DNA from: Microlunatus sp.
GTDB taxonomy: Bacteria; Actinomycetota; Actinomycetes; Propionibacteriales; Propionibacteriaceae
Assembly (NCBI GenBank): GCA_030452945.1
Contig: JAKDLH010000008.1
Location: forward strand, 1 to 34,254
Reading direction: 5' to 3'
DNA: 34,254 nucleotides
Position numbers and translations under genes: made by a program. The first letter of the stretch is position 1. The number at the start of each line of letters is the position of its first letter. This document shows, piece after piece, positions 10,275 to 18,284 of the stretch. Below the pieces are notes generated by a model. That model was not told the origin of the DNA and did not search any database. It worked only from the letters and a program-made list of their open reading frames with translations.

Positions 10275-10858
10275 CGGGACTCCCCAAGTCTCCGCGCCGC
10301 GATCCCCGGCACCCGGGCCCGCTACACCGTGACGCCGTAGCGACGCTGACCGATTGGCTCGACCGCGCCGACGTCGGCCAGGACCAGCGGAGTCTCGCGC
10401 AGGCCTATCTCGCGTACCTGTCCGCGCGGCCTGACGCGATGTGGCGTTCCTGCGAGCCTGGCCACCTGACCGCCAGTGTCCTGGTGCTGAACGAGGACCG
10501 TTCAGCCACGTTGTTGACGCTGCATCCCCGGGTCGGTCGGTGGTTGCAGCTCGGCGGTCACTGCGAACCCGGCGACCCCACCCTGGTCGCGGCGGCGCTC
10601 CGGGAGGCGACCGAGGAGTCGGGTATCGACGGCTTGCGCATCGACCCGCTGCCGGTCAGATTGGACGTGCACGCCCTGACCTGTTCGCTGGGGAAGCCGA
10701 CTAGGCACCTCGACGTGCAGTTTCGGGCCGTCGCCCCGGCTGGCGCGACCGCCCGGATCAGCTCCGAGTCCGACGACCTGGCCTGGCATCCGGTCGCCGA
10801 CTTGCCCGCGGCGACCGATCTGTCGGTCCGTGAACTGGTCGCGGCCGCCCTGCGCTGA
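10271..10858 (+). CDS. NUDIX hydrolase
   Basis: The 195-residue product has a Nudix box around 95-119: GGHCEPGD followed by REATEESGI, with metal-binding Glu112, Glu115 and Glu116. The spacing in the first half of the box (EPGD) is the common variant of small hydrolases acting on nucleoside diphosphate derivatives. The substrate is not predictable. The GTG at 10271 overlaps the sppA stop (GTGA), so the pair is probably co-translated. The frame is open far upstream inside sppA, but that part is antisense-like composition and not the gene. The last 40 residues (DDLAWHPVADLP) are typical for the family. It converges with cobS, 43 nt away. Confidence 0.85.
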   Translation: MTGLPKSPRRDPRHPGPLHRDAVATLTDWLDRADVGQDQRSLAQAYLAYLSARPDAMWRSCEPGHLTASVLVLNEDRSATLLTLHPRVGRWLQLGGHCEPGDPTLVAAALREATEESGIDGLRIDPLPVRLDVHALTCSLGKPTRHLDVQFRAVAPAGATARISSESDDLAWHPVADLPAATDLSVRELVAAALR

Positions 10859-10901
10859 CCGCCCGGGCTGAGTCGGCGCCGTTCAGCGCGGTTGCGGGCC
10901 T

Positions 10902-11699
10902 TCAGTGGCCGGGAAACGCCGCAACCGCGCCAGTCGATGCCGCGGTGACTAGGAGCAGCGCGGTCAGGGTTAGCTCCACAACTGCCCCGAGCACGTCGCC
11001 GGTGATCCCCCCTAGCCGGTGAGTCGCCCGGTGGACGACGCCGTACGCGATCACCGCCGACGCGAGCGTGGCGACCACCCCGAGCCACCACGGTCGTCCA
11101 GCCAGTGAAACCGCTGCCACGACCACCAGCGCCGAGACCAGGACAGCCACCGACACGACCGGTGTCGGGACGGTGCCGGCGACGGCCGAGCCCAGTCCGT
11201 TTCTTCGGGCGGCGGGGACACCCGTACGGCAGGCAATCAACAGACTCGCCCGGGAGGCGATGATCAGCACGGCCAGCAACACGGCCTCGAACCAGGTGCC
11301 GGTCAGTGTCGACGCCGCCATCACCTGCGCACCGAGCACCACGATCAGGGCCGTCACCCCCATCGGCCCGATGTCCCCGCGACGCATGATCTCCAGTGCC
11401 TGGTCCCGGCCTTGGCCAGAGCCGAAACCGTCGACGGTGTCAGCCAACCCATCCAGGTGCAACGCCCGGGTCCCCAGCGCCAGGACCGAGACCACGGCCA
11501 GGCCGGGCAGCGGATCCGGCAGGGCCGTACGCGCGGCCATCCAGCCGAGCCCGGCCGCCACCACCCCCAGCGGCAGCACGGCCAGCGGAGCCAACACCAT
11601 CGCTCTACCGGCCACCGTACGGGCGATGACCGCGGGGGGACGGACCGGGAGAATCGTCACGGTGCCGACCGCCAGCCGCCAGGCGGATCCCCAGCTCAC
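10902..11699 (-). CDS. cobS: Adenosylcobinamide-GDP ribazoletransferase (cobalamin synthase) CobS
   Basis: CobS joins AdoCbi-GDP with alpha-ribazole (or its phosphate) at the cytoplasmic membrane, the closing step of cobalamin assembly. The 265-residue protein shows the signature HLDGLADTVDGFGSG (81-95) and RRGDIGPMG (106-114), both active-site regions, and about six hydrophobic helices. The GTG at 11699 overlaps the cobT stop (GTGA), which decides the start; the longer open frame upstream is a shadow of cobT. It is the last gene of the cbtB-cbtA-cobT-cobS operon, so it is expected to be under the riboswitch at 13850-13972. Confidence 0.93.
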   Translation of the reverse strand: MSWGSAWRLAVGTVTILPVRPPAVIARTVAGRAMVLAPLAVLPLGVVAAGLGWMAARTALPDPLPGLAVVSVLALGTRALHLDGLADTVDGFGSGQGRDQALEIMRRGDIGPMGVTALIVVLGAQVMAASTLTGTWFEAVLLAVLIIASRASLLIACRTGVPAARRNGLGSAVAGTVPTPVVSVAVLVSALVVVAAVSLAGRPWWLGVVATLASAVIAYGVVHRATHRLGGITGDVLGAVVELTLTALLLVTAASTGAVAAFPGH

Positions 11700-12763
11700 G
11701 ACAGGTCGGCCAGCAGCGCCATCTCGGACAGCAGCAGGGCCGCCGAGCGAACCAAGGGCACGGCAGCCATCGCGCCGCTTCCTTCGCCCAGCCGCAGACC
11801 GAGATCGAGCAGCGGCACCAGACCGAGCTTGTCGACGGCCAGTTGCTGTGCGGGCTCGGTGGACCGGTGACCGGCCGCCCACCAGGCCCGACAGCCGGGT
11901 GCCAACTCGTCGGCCACCGCTGCCTCGGCGAGTGAGACCACACCGTCGAGCAGGACCGGTACCCGGTGCCGGGCAGCGGTGATCAAGAAGCCGACCCCGG
12001 CGGCCAGATCGGCCGAGCCCAGCGCGGCCAGTCGGTGGAGGGGATCGTCGGTGCCGGAGCCAGCTCGGCGAAGGGCGGTCTGAATCAAGGCGGTCTTCGA
12101 GGCCAAGCCCGGATCGTCGATTCCCGTACCTCGCCCGGTGACCTCGCTCGCTGGGATTCCCCACGTCGCCGCGATCACCGCGGTGGCCGGGGTGGTGTTG
12201 CCGATCCCCATGTCCCCCAGCACCAGCAAGTCAGCGCCTGCCTGGATCTCCTCGGCGGCGATCCGGGCTCCTGCCTCCAGAGACCGGTCGACCTCGGACT
12301 CCGACAGCGCGTCCTCGCGGTCGATGGCCCCCGACGAGCGGCGGATCTTGTACCCTGACACCTCGGCCGGCAAGGCGGACAGATCGGCGTCGACGCCGAG
12401 GTCCAGCACCCGCACCGCCACCCGGTGCTGCCGGGCGAGCACGCTCACCCCGGCGACGCCGGCGACGATCGCGCCGACCATGGCGGCGGTGACCTCTCGC
12501 GGATAGGCCGACACCGCGGGGGCGCTCGGTGACCCGGAGGTCACCCCGTGGTCGCCGGCCAGCACGACGGCCCGTACGTTTTCTGGCGGACACGCCGGGC
12601 AGACGCCGGCGCAGGCCGACCACCAGACCGCGAGATCCTCCAGCCGGCCCAACGCTCCTAACGGCTTGGCCAGCGCGGAGACCCTGGACCTGGCTTCCAG
12701 TGCGATCTCTGTCGACGGCGGTCTGACCGGACCGGCGAAGGTAGTGCTCTCAGGCGCCGGCAT
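11696..12763 (-). CDS. cobT: Nicotinate-nucleotide-dimethylbenzimidazole phosphoribosyltransferase CobT
   Basis: CobT makes alpha-ribazole phosphate from nicotinate mononucleotide and the lower-ligand base (usually dimethylbenzimidazole). The 355-residue length is normal. Visible motifs are LAKPLGALGRLEDLA near the N-terminus, LAGDHGVTSGSPSAP, VLGDMGIGNTTPATA, and the C-terminal LRLGEGSGAMAAVPL, whose Glu327 is the catalytic base of the family. The ATG lies 14 nt inside the end of cbtA, suggesting translational coupling. No dimethylbenzimidazole synthase (BluB) gene is seen in the window. Confidence 0.94.
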   Translation of the reverse strand: MPAPESTTFAGPVRPPSTEIALEARSRVSALAKPLGALGRLEDLAVWWSACAGVCPACPPENVRAVVLAGDHGVTSGSPSAPAVSAYPREVTAAMVGAIVAGVAGVSVLARQHRVAVRVLDLGVDADLSALPAEVSGYKIRRSSGAIDREDALSESEVDRSLEAGARIAAEEIQAGADLLVLGDMGIGNTTPATAVIAATWGIPASEVTGRGTGIDDPGLASKTALIQTALRRAGSGTDDPLHRLAALGSADLAAGVGFLITAARHRVPVLLDGVVSLAEAAVADELAPGCRAWWAAGHRSTEPAQQLAVDKLGLVPLLDLGLRLGEGSGAMAAVPLVRSAALLLSEMALLADLS

Positions 12764-13553
12764 CGGCGAGCTCGCGCTCAGCCGTCGCCGCGGTCGGGCC
12801 CGACAGTCGGCCGACGAACTCGGCCAGCACGATCCCGAGCACGGCCCACAGAGTGAACTGGGTGAGGAAGCTCGCCCGGCGGAAGTCGTACAACACCGAC
12901 GCCGGGAAATTATCCGGCACCTCGTTGTAGGTGGGCAGCAACGCCATCACAATCAGCATCACGACCACATAGCCGACGATGGCGGCCAGGCTCGCGTACC
13001 AGCCCCCGAGCCGCCCCGCCGCCCGGCGCCCGACGAGCACGGCGGTCATCGCCGCGATCAGGGAGATGGCCAGGAACACGAAGAACAACGCGGTCCGGAT
13101 GCCGATAGTGTCACCGCTGCCCACAGCCGGCGGATTGGGCGGATAGAGCAGGAACGGCACGGCGTACACGGTGACGAAGCCGATCCCAGTCACCGCCAGG
13201 GTGCTGGACCGAGCTGACAGACGGCCGAAGCGGCCCATGGCCAAGGCGCTCACCACGCCGATCAGACCGCCCAGGACGGTCCCGGCCACCAGCATCCCGG
13301 TCAGCATGCCGACCGTGGACTGCAACGATCGCGGCACCTCGACCTCGCCGGGGGCCGGGGCTTCCTCGGCGGCGTCGCTGTGCTCGCCGGCGGCCTCGGT
13401 TTCCGCGCCGTGACTGTGCCCGCCGGACGCCTCCAGGGCGATCGCAGCACGCACCGGCGGTTCGCCCACCACGTACGCAACCGCGAAAGCGGCAAAGGCG
13501 GCCAGCAGCCCGGCGAGCAGACCACGAATCAGAAAGTCACGGGCACTGATCAC
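12750..13553 (-). CDS. cbtA: Cobalt transporter subunit CbtA
   Basis: CbtA with CbtB forms a predicted cobalt uptake system that is usually B12-regulated. The 267-residue protein has about five or six hydrophobic helices (first at about 8-29, then about 78-100, 112-132, 146-165, 180-200 and 225-245). It has a loop after the first helix with His46, His48 and His58 among acidic residues (GGHSHGAE...GEHSDAAEEA), a likely metal-collecting segment outside the membrane. The GTG at 13553 is preceded by GAAGGGG at 6-nt spacing and directly follows cbtB; the open frame continues upstream through cbtB in another phase and is not coding. Transport of cobalt is inferred from the family and context. Confidence 0.88.
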   Translation of the reverse strand: MISARDFLIRGLLAGLLAAFAAFAVAYVVGEPPVRAAIALEASGGHSHGAETEAAGEHSDAAEEAPAPGEVEVPRSLQSTVGMLTGMLVAGTVLGGLIGVVSALAMGRFGRLSARSSTLAVTGIGFVTVYAVPFLLYPPNPPAVGSGDTIGIRTALFFVFLAISLIAAMTAVLVGRRAAGRLGGWYASLAAIVGYVVVMLIVMALLPTYNEVPDNFPASVLYDFRRASFLTQFTLWAVLGIVLAEFVGRLSGPTAATAERELADAGA

Positions 13554-13579
13554 GACCGACCCCTTCGGCTCGACCCGGC

Positions 13580-13813
13580 TCAGTGGCACGGGAAGCCGAG
13601 CAGGTGCCGGCTGTCGTGGACCCACTCGTGCACGGCGTTGCCCGCGATCAAGGAGGTCGCACCCTGCTCGGCGGTGACGAAGTAGAGGCCGACCAGCGCC
13701 AGCAGCGCGGCGAACAGCAGCCACGGCACAATCTGCCGGACTGACAGCTTCGGCACGGCGATGGCGCCGGGGGCCCTCGGTGCGGGCTGCGCTTGGGTGG
13801 CGGTGTTGCTCAT
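13580..13813 (-). CDS. cbtB: Cobalt transporter subunit CbtB
   Basis: This 77-residue protein has one membrane helix (about 29-46) and ends with the CbtB signature HEWVHDSRHLLGFPCH, a His/Asp/Cys-rich metal-binding motif. The family partners CbtA in cobalt uptake. The ATG is preceded by AGGAGG at 5-nt spacing. It is the first gene after the cobalamin riboswitch at 13850-13972, which fits known control of cbtBA by B12. Confidence 0.92.
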   Translation of the reverse strand: MSNTATQAQPAPRAPGAIAVPKLSVRQIVPWLLFAALLALVGLYFVTAEQGATSLIAGNAVHEWVHDSRHLLGFPCH

Positions 13814-13849
13814 GGTGTCCTCCTGGGTTGCGGCGACCCGTCGTCGGGA

Positions 13850-13972
13850 ACTGGCCGGAGGGCTGGGTCTGACTCAAGACCTTGGCCGCGGTGCGGCGGC
13901 CGGGTCTCACACAGTGGCGCGACCGTGTCGGACTTTCACCGACTTCCGGTCCCTCCGTCGAACTCGTGCACT
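13850..13972 (-). promoter_or_regulatory. Cobalamin (B12) riboswitch upstream of cbtB
   Basis: Read on the minus strand, the leader contains CGGAAGTCGGTGAAAGTCC and then the B12 box GCGCCACTGT (13911-13920), followed by GAGTCAGACCC (13865-13875). These are the conserved core pieces of adenosylcobalamin riboswitches in the right order. GGAGGG (RNA from 13956 to 13951) can pair with CCCTCC (from 13862 to 13857) to close the domain, and AGACC/GGTCT closes an inner stem with a GC-rich hairpin. The cbtB ribosome site lies about 40 nt past the core, so control is probably at translation start. The 5' limit is approximate; the cobA stop is at 13973. Confidence 0.88.
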
Positions 13973-15088
13973 CTATCGCCCACGGTCCGGATTGGCGACA
14001 GCAGTTTGTGTCGGCTGAGACGCGAACGCGGCCACGGCCCCGATCACGATGATCGCGGGTGGTTTGAGGCCGGCGTGCCGCGTCTGCTCGGCGATGGTGG
14101 CGACGGTGGCCCGCACGCTGCGTTGGGTCGGTAGCCCGCCGTCGGCGACGGTCGCCGCGGGAGTGTGGGGGTTCAGACCCCGAAGGACTAGTTCGGCGGC
14201 GATCTCGGGCAGGGTGGCCATCCCCATCATGATCACCAAAGTGGTGTTGCCCCCGGCCAGCGCGGCCCAGTCCAGGGTGCTGCCGGGATGGCCCGGGGGG
14301 AGATGCCCGGACACCACCGTGAAGCCCTGCGTCAACGTGCGGTGAGTCAGCGGGATGCCGGCCAGCGCAGGCGCCGCCACGGCCGACGTGACACCGGGGA
14401 TCACGCTCACCTCGACCCCGGCTTCGGCGCAGGCCAGCAGTTCCTCACCCCCGCGTCCGAAGACGAAGCTGTCGCCCCCCTTCAACCGGACGACGCGCCG
14501 ACCGGCCCGCCCGTGCTCGACGAGCAGTTGATTGATTCGCTCCTGCGGTGTGTGCTCGCCGCGCGGGATCTTCGCCACGTCGATCACCTGAGCGTCGGCC
14601 GGAGCCTGGGACAAGACGGCGAGCGGAGCCAGTCGGTCGCAGACGACCACGTCGGCTTGCCGGATCGCGGCAAGTCCGGCCACGGTGATCAGTCCGGGGT
14701 CACCGGGACCGCCGCCGACCAGGGTGACGTGCCCGCCGCCGGAGTTCAGAACAACCTCGGCATCGGAGTCGGGGGGCGGGTCAAGTGCCAGGCAGAGCCG
14801 CCCCGCGGCCCGCGCGGCGTCGGTGATCCGTCGGTGTTCCGCCGCCTGGTCGGTGGCGGGAACGATCAACGCGGCACTGATCAAATCAGCGACGGACCAC
14901 TGGCGGCGATGCCAGGTCAGCAGTCCGCGTTCGGCGAGGTCGCGCACGGTGGTCGGCACCGTCTCGGCCACCACCGTGACGAGTGCCTCAGCCGCGTGCA
15001 GATCGCTGATCAAACCGAGGGCGCGGGCCGTTCCACCGCAGACCAGGATCGCGCGACCGCCGACGTCGAGTCCGGGCTCGAACCTCAC
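13973..15088 (-). CDS. cobA: Uroporphyrinogen-III C-methyltransferase (SUMT) with reduced CysG-like N-terminal domain
   Basis: The C-terminal part (about 119-371) is a complete SUMT, which methylates uroporphyrinogen III twice to precorrin-2. It has VTLVGGGPGDPGLIT, VVCDRL, RLKGGDSFVFGRGGEE, VIPGVTSAVAAPALAGIPLTHR and VIMMGM. The first ~110 residues resemble the NAD-binding domain of CysG/Met8 (ILVCGG, IVPATD, and Asp103 where CysG has its catalytic Asp), but the ~75-residue dimerisation/chelatase segment of CysG is absent. Precorrin-2 dehydrogenase activity is therefore doubtful or reduced, while SUMT activity looks intact. GTG 15088 overlaps the stop of the cobB-cobC gene (GTGA). It is the last gene of that operon and ends at the border of the cbtB riboswitch. 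Confidence 0.9.
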   Translation of the reverse strand: MRFEPGLDVGGRAILVCGGTARALGLISDLHAAEALVTVVAETVPTTVRDLAERGLLTWHRRQWSVADLISAALIVPATDQAAEHRRITDAARAAGRLCLALDPPPDSDAEVVLNSGGGHVTLVGGGPGDPGLITVAGLAAIRQADVVVCDRLAPLAVLSQAPADAQVIDVAKIPRGEHTPQERINQLLVEHGRAGRRVVRLKGGDSFVFGRGGEELLACAEAGVEVSVIPGVTSAVAAPALAGIPLTHRTLTQGFTVVSGHLPPGHPGSTLDWAALAGGNTTLVIMMGMATLPEIAAELVLRGLNPHTPAATVADGGLPTQRSVRATVATIAEQTRHAGLKPPAIIVIGAVAAFASQPTQTAVANPDRGR

Positions 15089-17676
15089 AGTTCCTCGCGG
15101 ATCGCGCGCAGCGTCTTGGCCAGCGCGTCGGTGGTCTCCGGGTCGCGGACGGCGAGCCGGATCCAGTCCGGGCCGAGGCCGGGGAACGTCTCCCCCCGCC
15201 GGACGGCGAAGCCACGCTCCCGCAGCAACCCTCGTACGGCTCCCGGGCCATGCTGGCCGGGTAGCCACGCCTGGGTGTCGACCAGGACAAAAGGGGCGCG
15301 GGGGGCCGGCACCGGGTCGAGACCGAGGTCGGCGAGGGCGGCGACCAGATGATCTCGGCGTCGGGTGGTTTCCTCCGCCGCCGCGGCGGCCGCCGCCCGG
15401 GCGCGCTCGGACATGCAGGCGAGCATGGCCGCGGCCGCCGGGGTGGACACCGACCAGGGGGGCTGCTGGGCGGCGAGGTCGGCGATAAGACCGGGATCGC
15501 CCACGGCGTACCCGGCCCGCAGCCCGGCCAGGCCCCAGGTCTTGGTCAGCGACCGCAGCACCAGCAATCCGGGCGCCTGTTCGGTGCTGATCATGGTCTC
15601 CGGTTCGCCCGGTACGGCGTCGGAGAACGCCTCGTCGATCACCACCACGCGGCCCGGGCGAAGCAGTGAGCGCAGCGAAGCGGCGGGGTGCAGCACGCTG
15701 GTGGGGTTCGTCGGGTTGCCGATGATCACCAGGTCGGCGTGGTCCGGGATCAAGTCGGGATCGAGTCGGAACCCGTTCTCCGGGTGCAGGATCACCCGCC
15801 GTGGCCGGTAGCCCGCCGCTCGCAGGGCGGCCTCGGGTTCGGTGAACTGCGGATGGACGATCGCCGGCGCCGACCACGCCCGCGCCCGGGCCACCAGGGT
15901 GAACAACTCGGCACCTCCGGCGGACGGCAGCACCTGATCGGGGCCGACCCGGTGGGCGTCGGCGATGGCCGCCCGCGCCGGCCCGGAGTCGGGATAGGCG
16001 GCGAGATCGTCGAAACTGGACTTGATCACCTCGGCCAGCCAGCCCGGCGGTCTCGGGATCCGTACGTTCACGGCGAGGTCGACCAGCCCATCGCCCAAGT
16101 CCCGGTCCCCGTGGTATCCCAGGTCCTCCCGCAGATCCTCCTGACCCAGGTCCCCCCGCCCCAGATCCACCGAGTTCTGTTCCGGTATCCACGCCTGTTG
16201 TGGTTTTCGGTACAAAAGTCGGTCGGCGAAGGTGTGGACGGCGCCGGCGAAGCGGGCGGCCACACTGGGATGGCCGGCCCAGTGCAGATGCAGGTACGAG
16301 GCGTGCACGCTCGGGGTGCCCGTATCGGCGGGGTCGAGGGAGAAACCGACCGGGACACCGTCGACCAGCCAAGCCGGCTGATCACCCACGCTGGGGGTCA
16401 CCACCGTCCGGTGGAACTCGTGCCCGGTCACTCGGCGTCCGGTCACGCCGAGAAGATGATCATCGGGCGCGATCGCCGTACGGTAGCCGAGCGTCAACGC
16501 ACGCGTTATCGTGGCCGCGGCCTCGATCGCTCCGACCATGGTGACGTCGTCGACCGTTCGGCACAGGTAGAGCAGCCCGGCACACTCCGCGACCGTGGGC
16601 ATCCCCGCCCGGATCGCCCGCCGCAGTGCGGTGATCATGGAGTTGTTGGCGGCGAGTTCGCCCGCGTGCACCTCGGGAAACCCGCCTCCCAGATAGAGAC
16701 CCGCGGTGCCGGGCGGGAGCTCGGAATCAACGGTGGGATCAAAGATCACCGGTCGCAGACCGGCCGCGCTGAGGAGCTCGGTCGTCTCGGGATAGCGGAA
16801 CGTGAACGCTCGCCCACCGGCGACGGCCACCACGGGCTGCTCCCGCACCCTTCCGGAGTTGTCAGCCTCGGTGGCCGCCCGGGCGACCAACGGGGCCGAC
16901 AACTCGGAGAGGGCGGTGTTCGGATCCCAGGGGTGGCCCAGCAGCGGCGGCGCCGAGTGCGCGATGGCGAGCACTTTCGTCACGTCGATGTGCTCGGCGA
17001 TCTGCGCGGCGAGCCGGTCCAAACCCTGCTGGGCCCGCGGTCGTTCGGCGACCGGCACCAGACCGAGGTGCCGTGAGGGTGCCTCGATCCCGGCGTCTCG
17101 GGGGAGGACTCCCAGCACCGGGATACCCGTGGCCTCCATCGCCTGGACCACTTCGTCTGAATGCCGCCTCGAACCGGCCTTGTTGAGAATCACCCCGGCG
17201 ATCCGGGTCTCGGGATCGAACGTGGTCAACCCGTGCACCAGTGCCGCCGCGGTCCGCGAGACCTGGGAGATGTCGAGCACCAACACGATCGGGGCGCCGA
17301 CCACTCGGGCTACGTGCGCGGTGGAGGCGAAGCCGTCGCCGCCGATCCGGCCGTCGAACAGACCCATCACCCCCTCGATCACGGCGGCGTCGGCCTGCTC
17401 GGGTACGGCCGCCCCGTGCAGTAACAACGGCACCAGGGAGTCCTCAACACACAGGAACGGGTCCAGGTTGCGACCGGGTCGGCCCGTGGCCAGCGTGTGG
17501 TAGCCGGGGTCGATGTAGTCGGGTCCGATCTTGAATCCGGCCATCGCCAGCCCGCCCGCCCGCAGCGCCGCCAGCAGTCCAGTGGCCACGGTGGTCTTGC
17601 CGTGCCCAGAAGCCGGGGCGGCGATGACGATCCGGGGGAGCTGGTGGGAGACCGGGGTCCGGTCCGAGGTCACCAT
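15085..17676 (-). CDS. cobB-cobC: Cobyrinate/hydrogenobyrinate a,c-diamide synthase fused to CobC-type aminotransferase-fold decarboxylase
   Basis: One 863-residue frame holds two enzymes. Residues ~14-490 are CobB/CbiA: ATP-binding ASGHGKTT (22-29), FKIGPDYIDP, VMGLFDG and a glutaminase domain with nucleophile Cys365 (VAECAGLLY) and ASYLHLHW. It amidates the a and c side chains using glutamine. Residues ~521-863 are a PLP-dependent CobC/CobD-like protein with NPTNPTS (654-660), VVIDEAF and PLP lysine Lys712 in SLTKTWGLAGLRAGY. This family decarboxylates threonine phosphate to aminopropanol phosphate or acts in that step. The two are joined at about 500-528 by a linker of repeated Asp-Leu units (DLG, DLG, EDL, EDLG, RDLG). 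No stop or frameshift lies between them. ATG 17676 overlaps the cobO end by 7 nt; GTG 17673 is an alternative start. Confidence 0.9.
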   Translation of the reverse strand: MVTSDRTPVSHQLPRIVIAAPASGHGKTTVATGLLAALRAGGLAMAGFKIGPDYIDPGYHTLATGRPGRNLDPFLCVEDSLVPLLLHGAAVPEQADAAVIEGVMGLFDGRIGGDGFASTAHVARVVGAPIVLVLDISQVSRTAAALVHGLTTFDPETRIAGVILNKAGSRRHSDEVVQAMEATGIPVLGVLPRDAGIEAPSRHLGLVPVAERPRAQQGLDRLAAQIAEHIDVTKVLAIAHSAPPLLGHPWDPNTALSELSAPLVARAATEADNSGRVREQPVVAVAGGRAFTFRYPETTELLSAAGLRPVIFDPTVDSELPPGTAGLYLGGGFPEVHAGELAANNSMITALRRAIRAGMPTVAECAGLLYLCRTVDDVTMVGAIEAAATITRALTLGYRTAIAPDDHLLGVTGRRVTGHEFHRTVVTPSVGDQPAWLVDGVPVGFSLDPADTGTPSVHASYLHLHWAGHPSVAARFAGAVHTFADRLLYRKPQQAWIPEQNSVDLGRGDLGQEDLREDLGYHGDRDLGDGLVDLAVNVRIPRPPGWLAEVIKSSFDDLAAYPDSGPARAAIADAHRVGPDQVLPSAGGAELFTLVARARAWSAPAIVHPQFTEPEAALRAAGYRPRRVILHPENGFRLDPDLIPDHADLVIIGNPTNPTSVLHPAASLRSLLRPGRVVVIDEAFSDAVPGEPETMISTEQAPGLLVLRSLTKTWGLAGLRAGYAVGDPGLIADLAAQQPPWSVSTPAAAAMLACMSERARAAAAAAAEETTRRRDHLVAALADLGLDPVPAPRAPFVLVDTQAWLPGQHGPGAVRGLLRERGFAVRRGETFPGLGPDWIRLAVRDPETTDALAKTLRAIREEL
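16093..16170. repeat. Repetitive linker coding DNA inside cobB-cobC
   Basis: This segment codes for residues 503-528 of the fusion and repeats GACCTGG/GATCTG-like units (plus strand CCCAGGTCC at two places, with CAGATCC between). The protein shows DL(G/R) five times. It marks the joint between the CobB and CobC domains. Confidence 0.55.
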
Positions 17677-18284
17677 TCGATACCCCGCTGCCCCTTCTGG
17701 CCCTGGTCGAACGGGTGTTTGATCTTGGTCATCTCGGTGACCATCTCCGCGATCTCGATGATCTTGGGATCGGCGCGACGCCCGGTGATGATCACGTGTT
17801 GGTGGCCGGGCCGCTCGCTCAACGTGCTCACCACGTCCTCGACGTCCAGCCAACCCCAGTTGATCGGGTAGGTGAACTCGTCCAGGACATACAGGCCGTG
17901 CGTCTGCGTCGCCAGCCGACGCTTGATCTCCGCCCACCCCTCGCGAGCTGCTGCCGCATGGTCGTCCTCGCTGCCGGACTTGCGGCTCCATGACCAGCCC
18001 GAGCCCATCTTGTGCCACTCGATCGGCCCCCCGGCTCCGGTCGTGGCGTGCACCTGAGCCAGCGACTCCAGCGCCGACTGCTCACCGATCCGCCACTTCG
18101 CCGACTTGACGAACTGGAAGACCCCGATCGACCAGCCCTGACTCCAGCCGCGCAGGGCCAGGCCGAACGCCGCGGTCGACTTGCCCTTGCCGTCGCCGGT
18201 ATGCACGATGAGCAGCGGCCGGTGACGCCGCTGTCGGGTGGTGAGGCCGTCGTCGGGGACTTCGGTGACCGCGCCTCGGGCCAT
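17670..18284 (-). CDS. cobO: Cob(I)yrinic acid a,c-diamide adenosyltransferase CobO
   Basis: CobO (BtuR/CobA of enterics) transfers the adenosyl group of ATP to reduced cobalt in the corrin. The 204-residue length is normal. The P-loop variant HTGDGKGKSTAA (28-39) binds ATP, and GVFQFVKSAKW, YVLDEFTYPINWGW and IITGRRADPKIIEIA are typical of the family; the C-terminal KHPFDQGQKGQRGIEW is also conserved. The ATG at 18284 overlaps the stop of the chelatase gene by one base (TGATG). It lies second in the riboswitch-controlled chelatase-cobO-cobBC-cobA operon. Confidence 0.95.
   Translation of the reverse strand: MARGAVTEVPDDGLTTRQRRHRPLLIVHTGDGKGKSTAAFGLALRGWSQGWSIGVFQFVKSAKWRIGEQSALESLAQVHATTGAGGPIEWHKMGSGWSWSRKSGSEDDHAAAAREGWAEIKRRLATQTHGLYVLDEFTYPINWGWLDVEDVVSTLSERPGHQHVIITGRRADPKIIEIAEMVTEMTKIKHPFDQGQKGQRGIEW

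Noticed and set aside
13554-13910. Extension of the CbtA frame upstream through cbtB
   Set aside because: Overlaps cbtB and the riboswitch in another frame; CbtA homology starts at 13553 with a good ribosome site.
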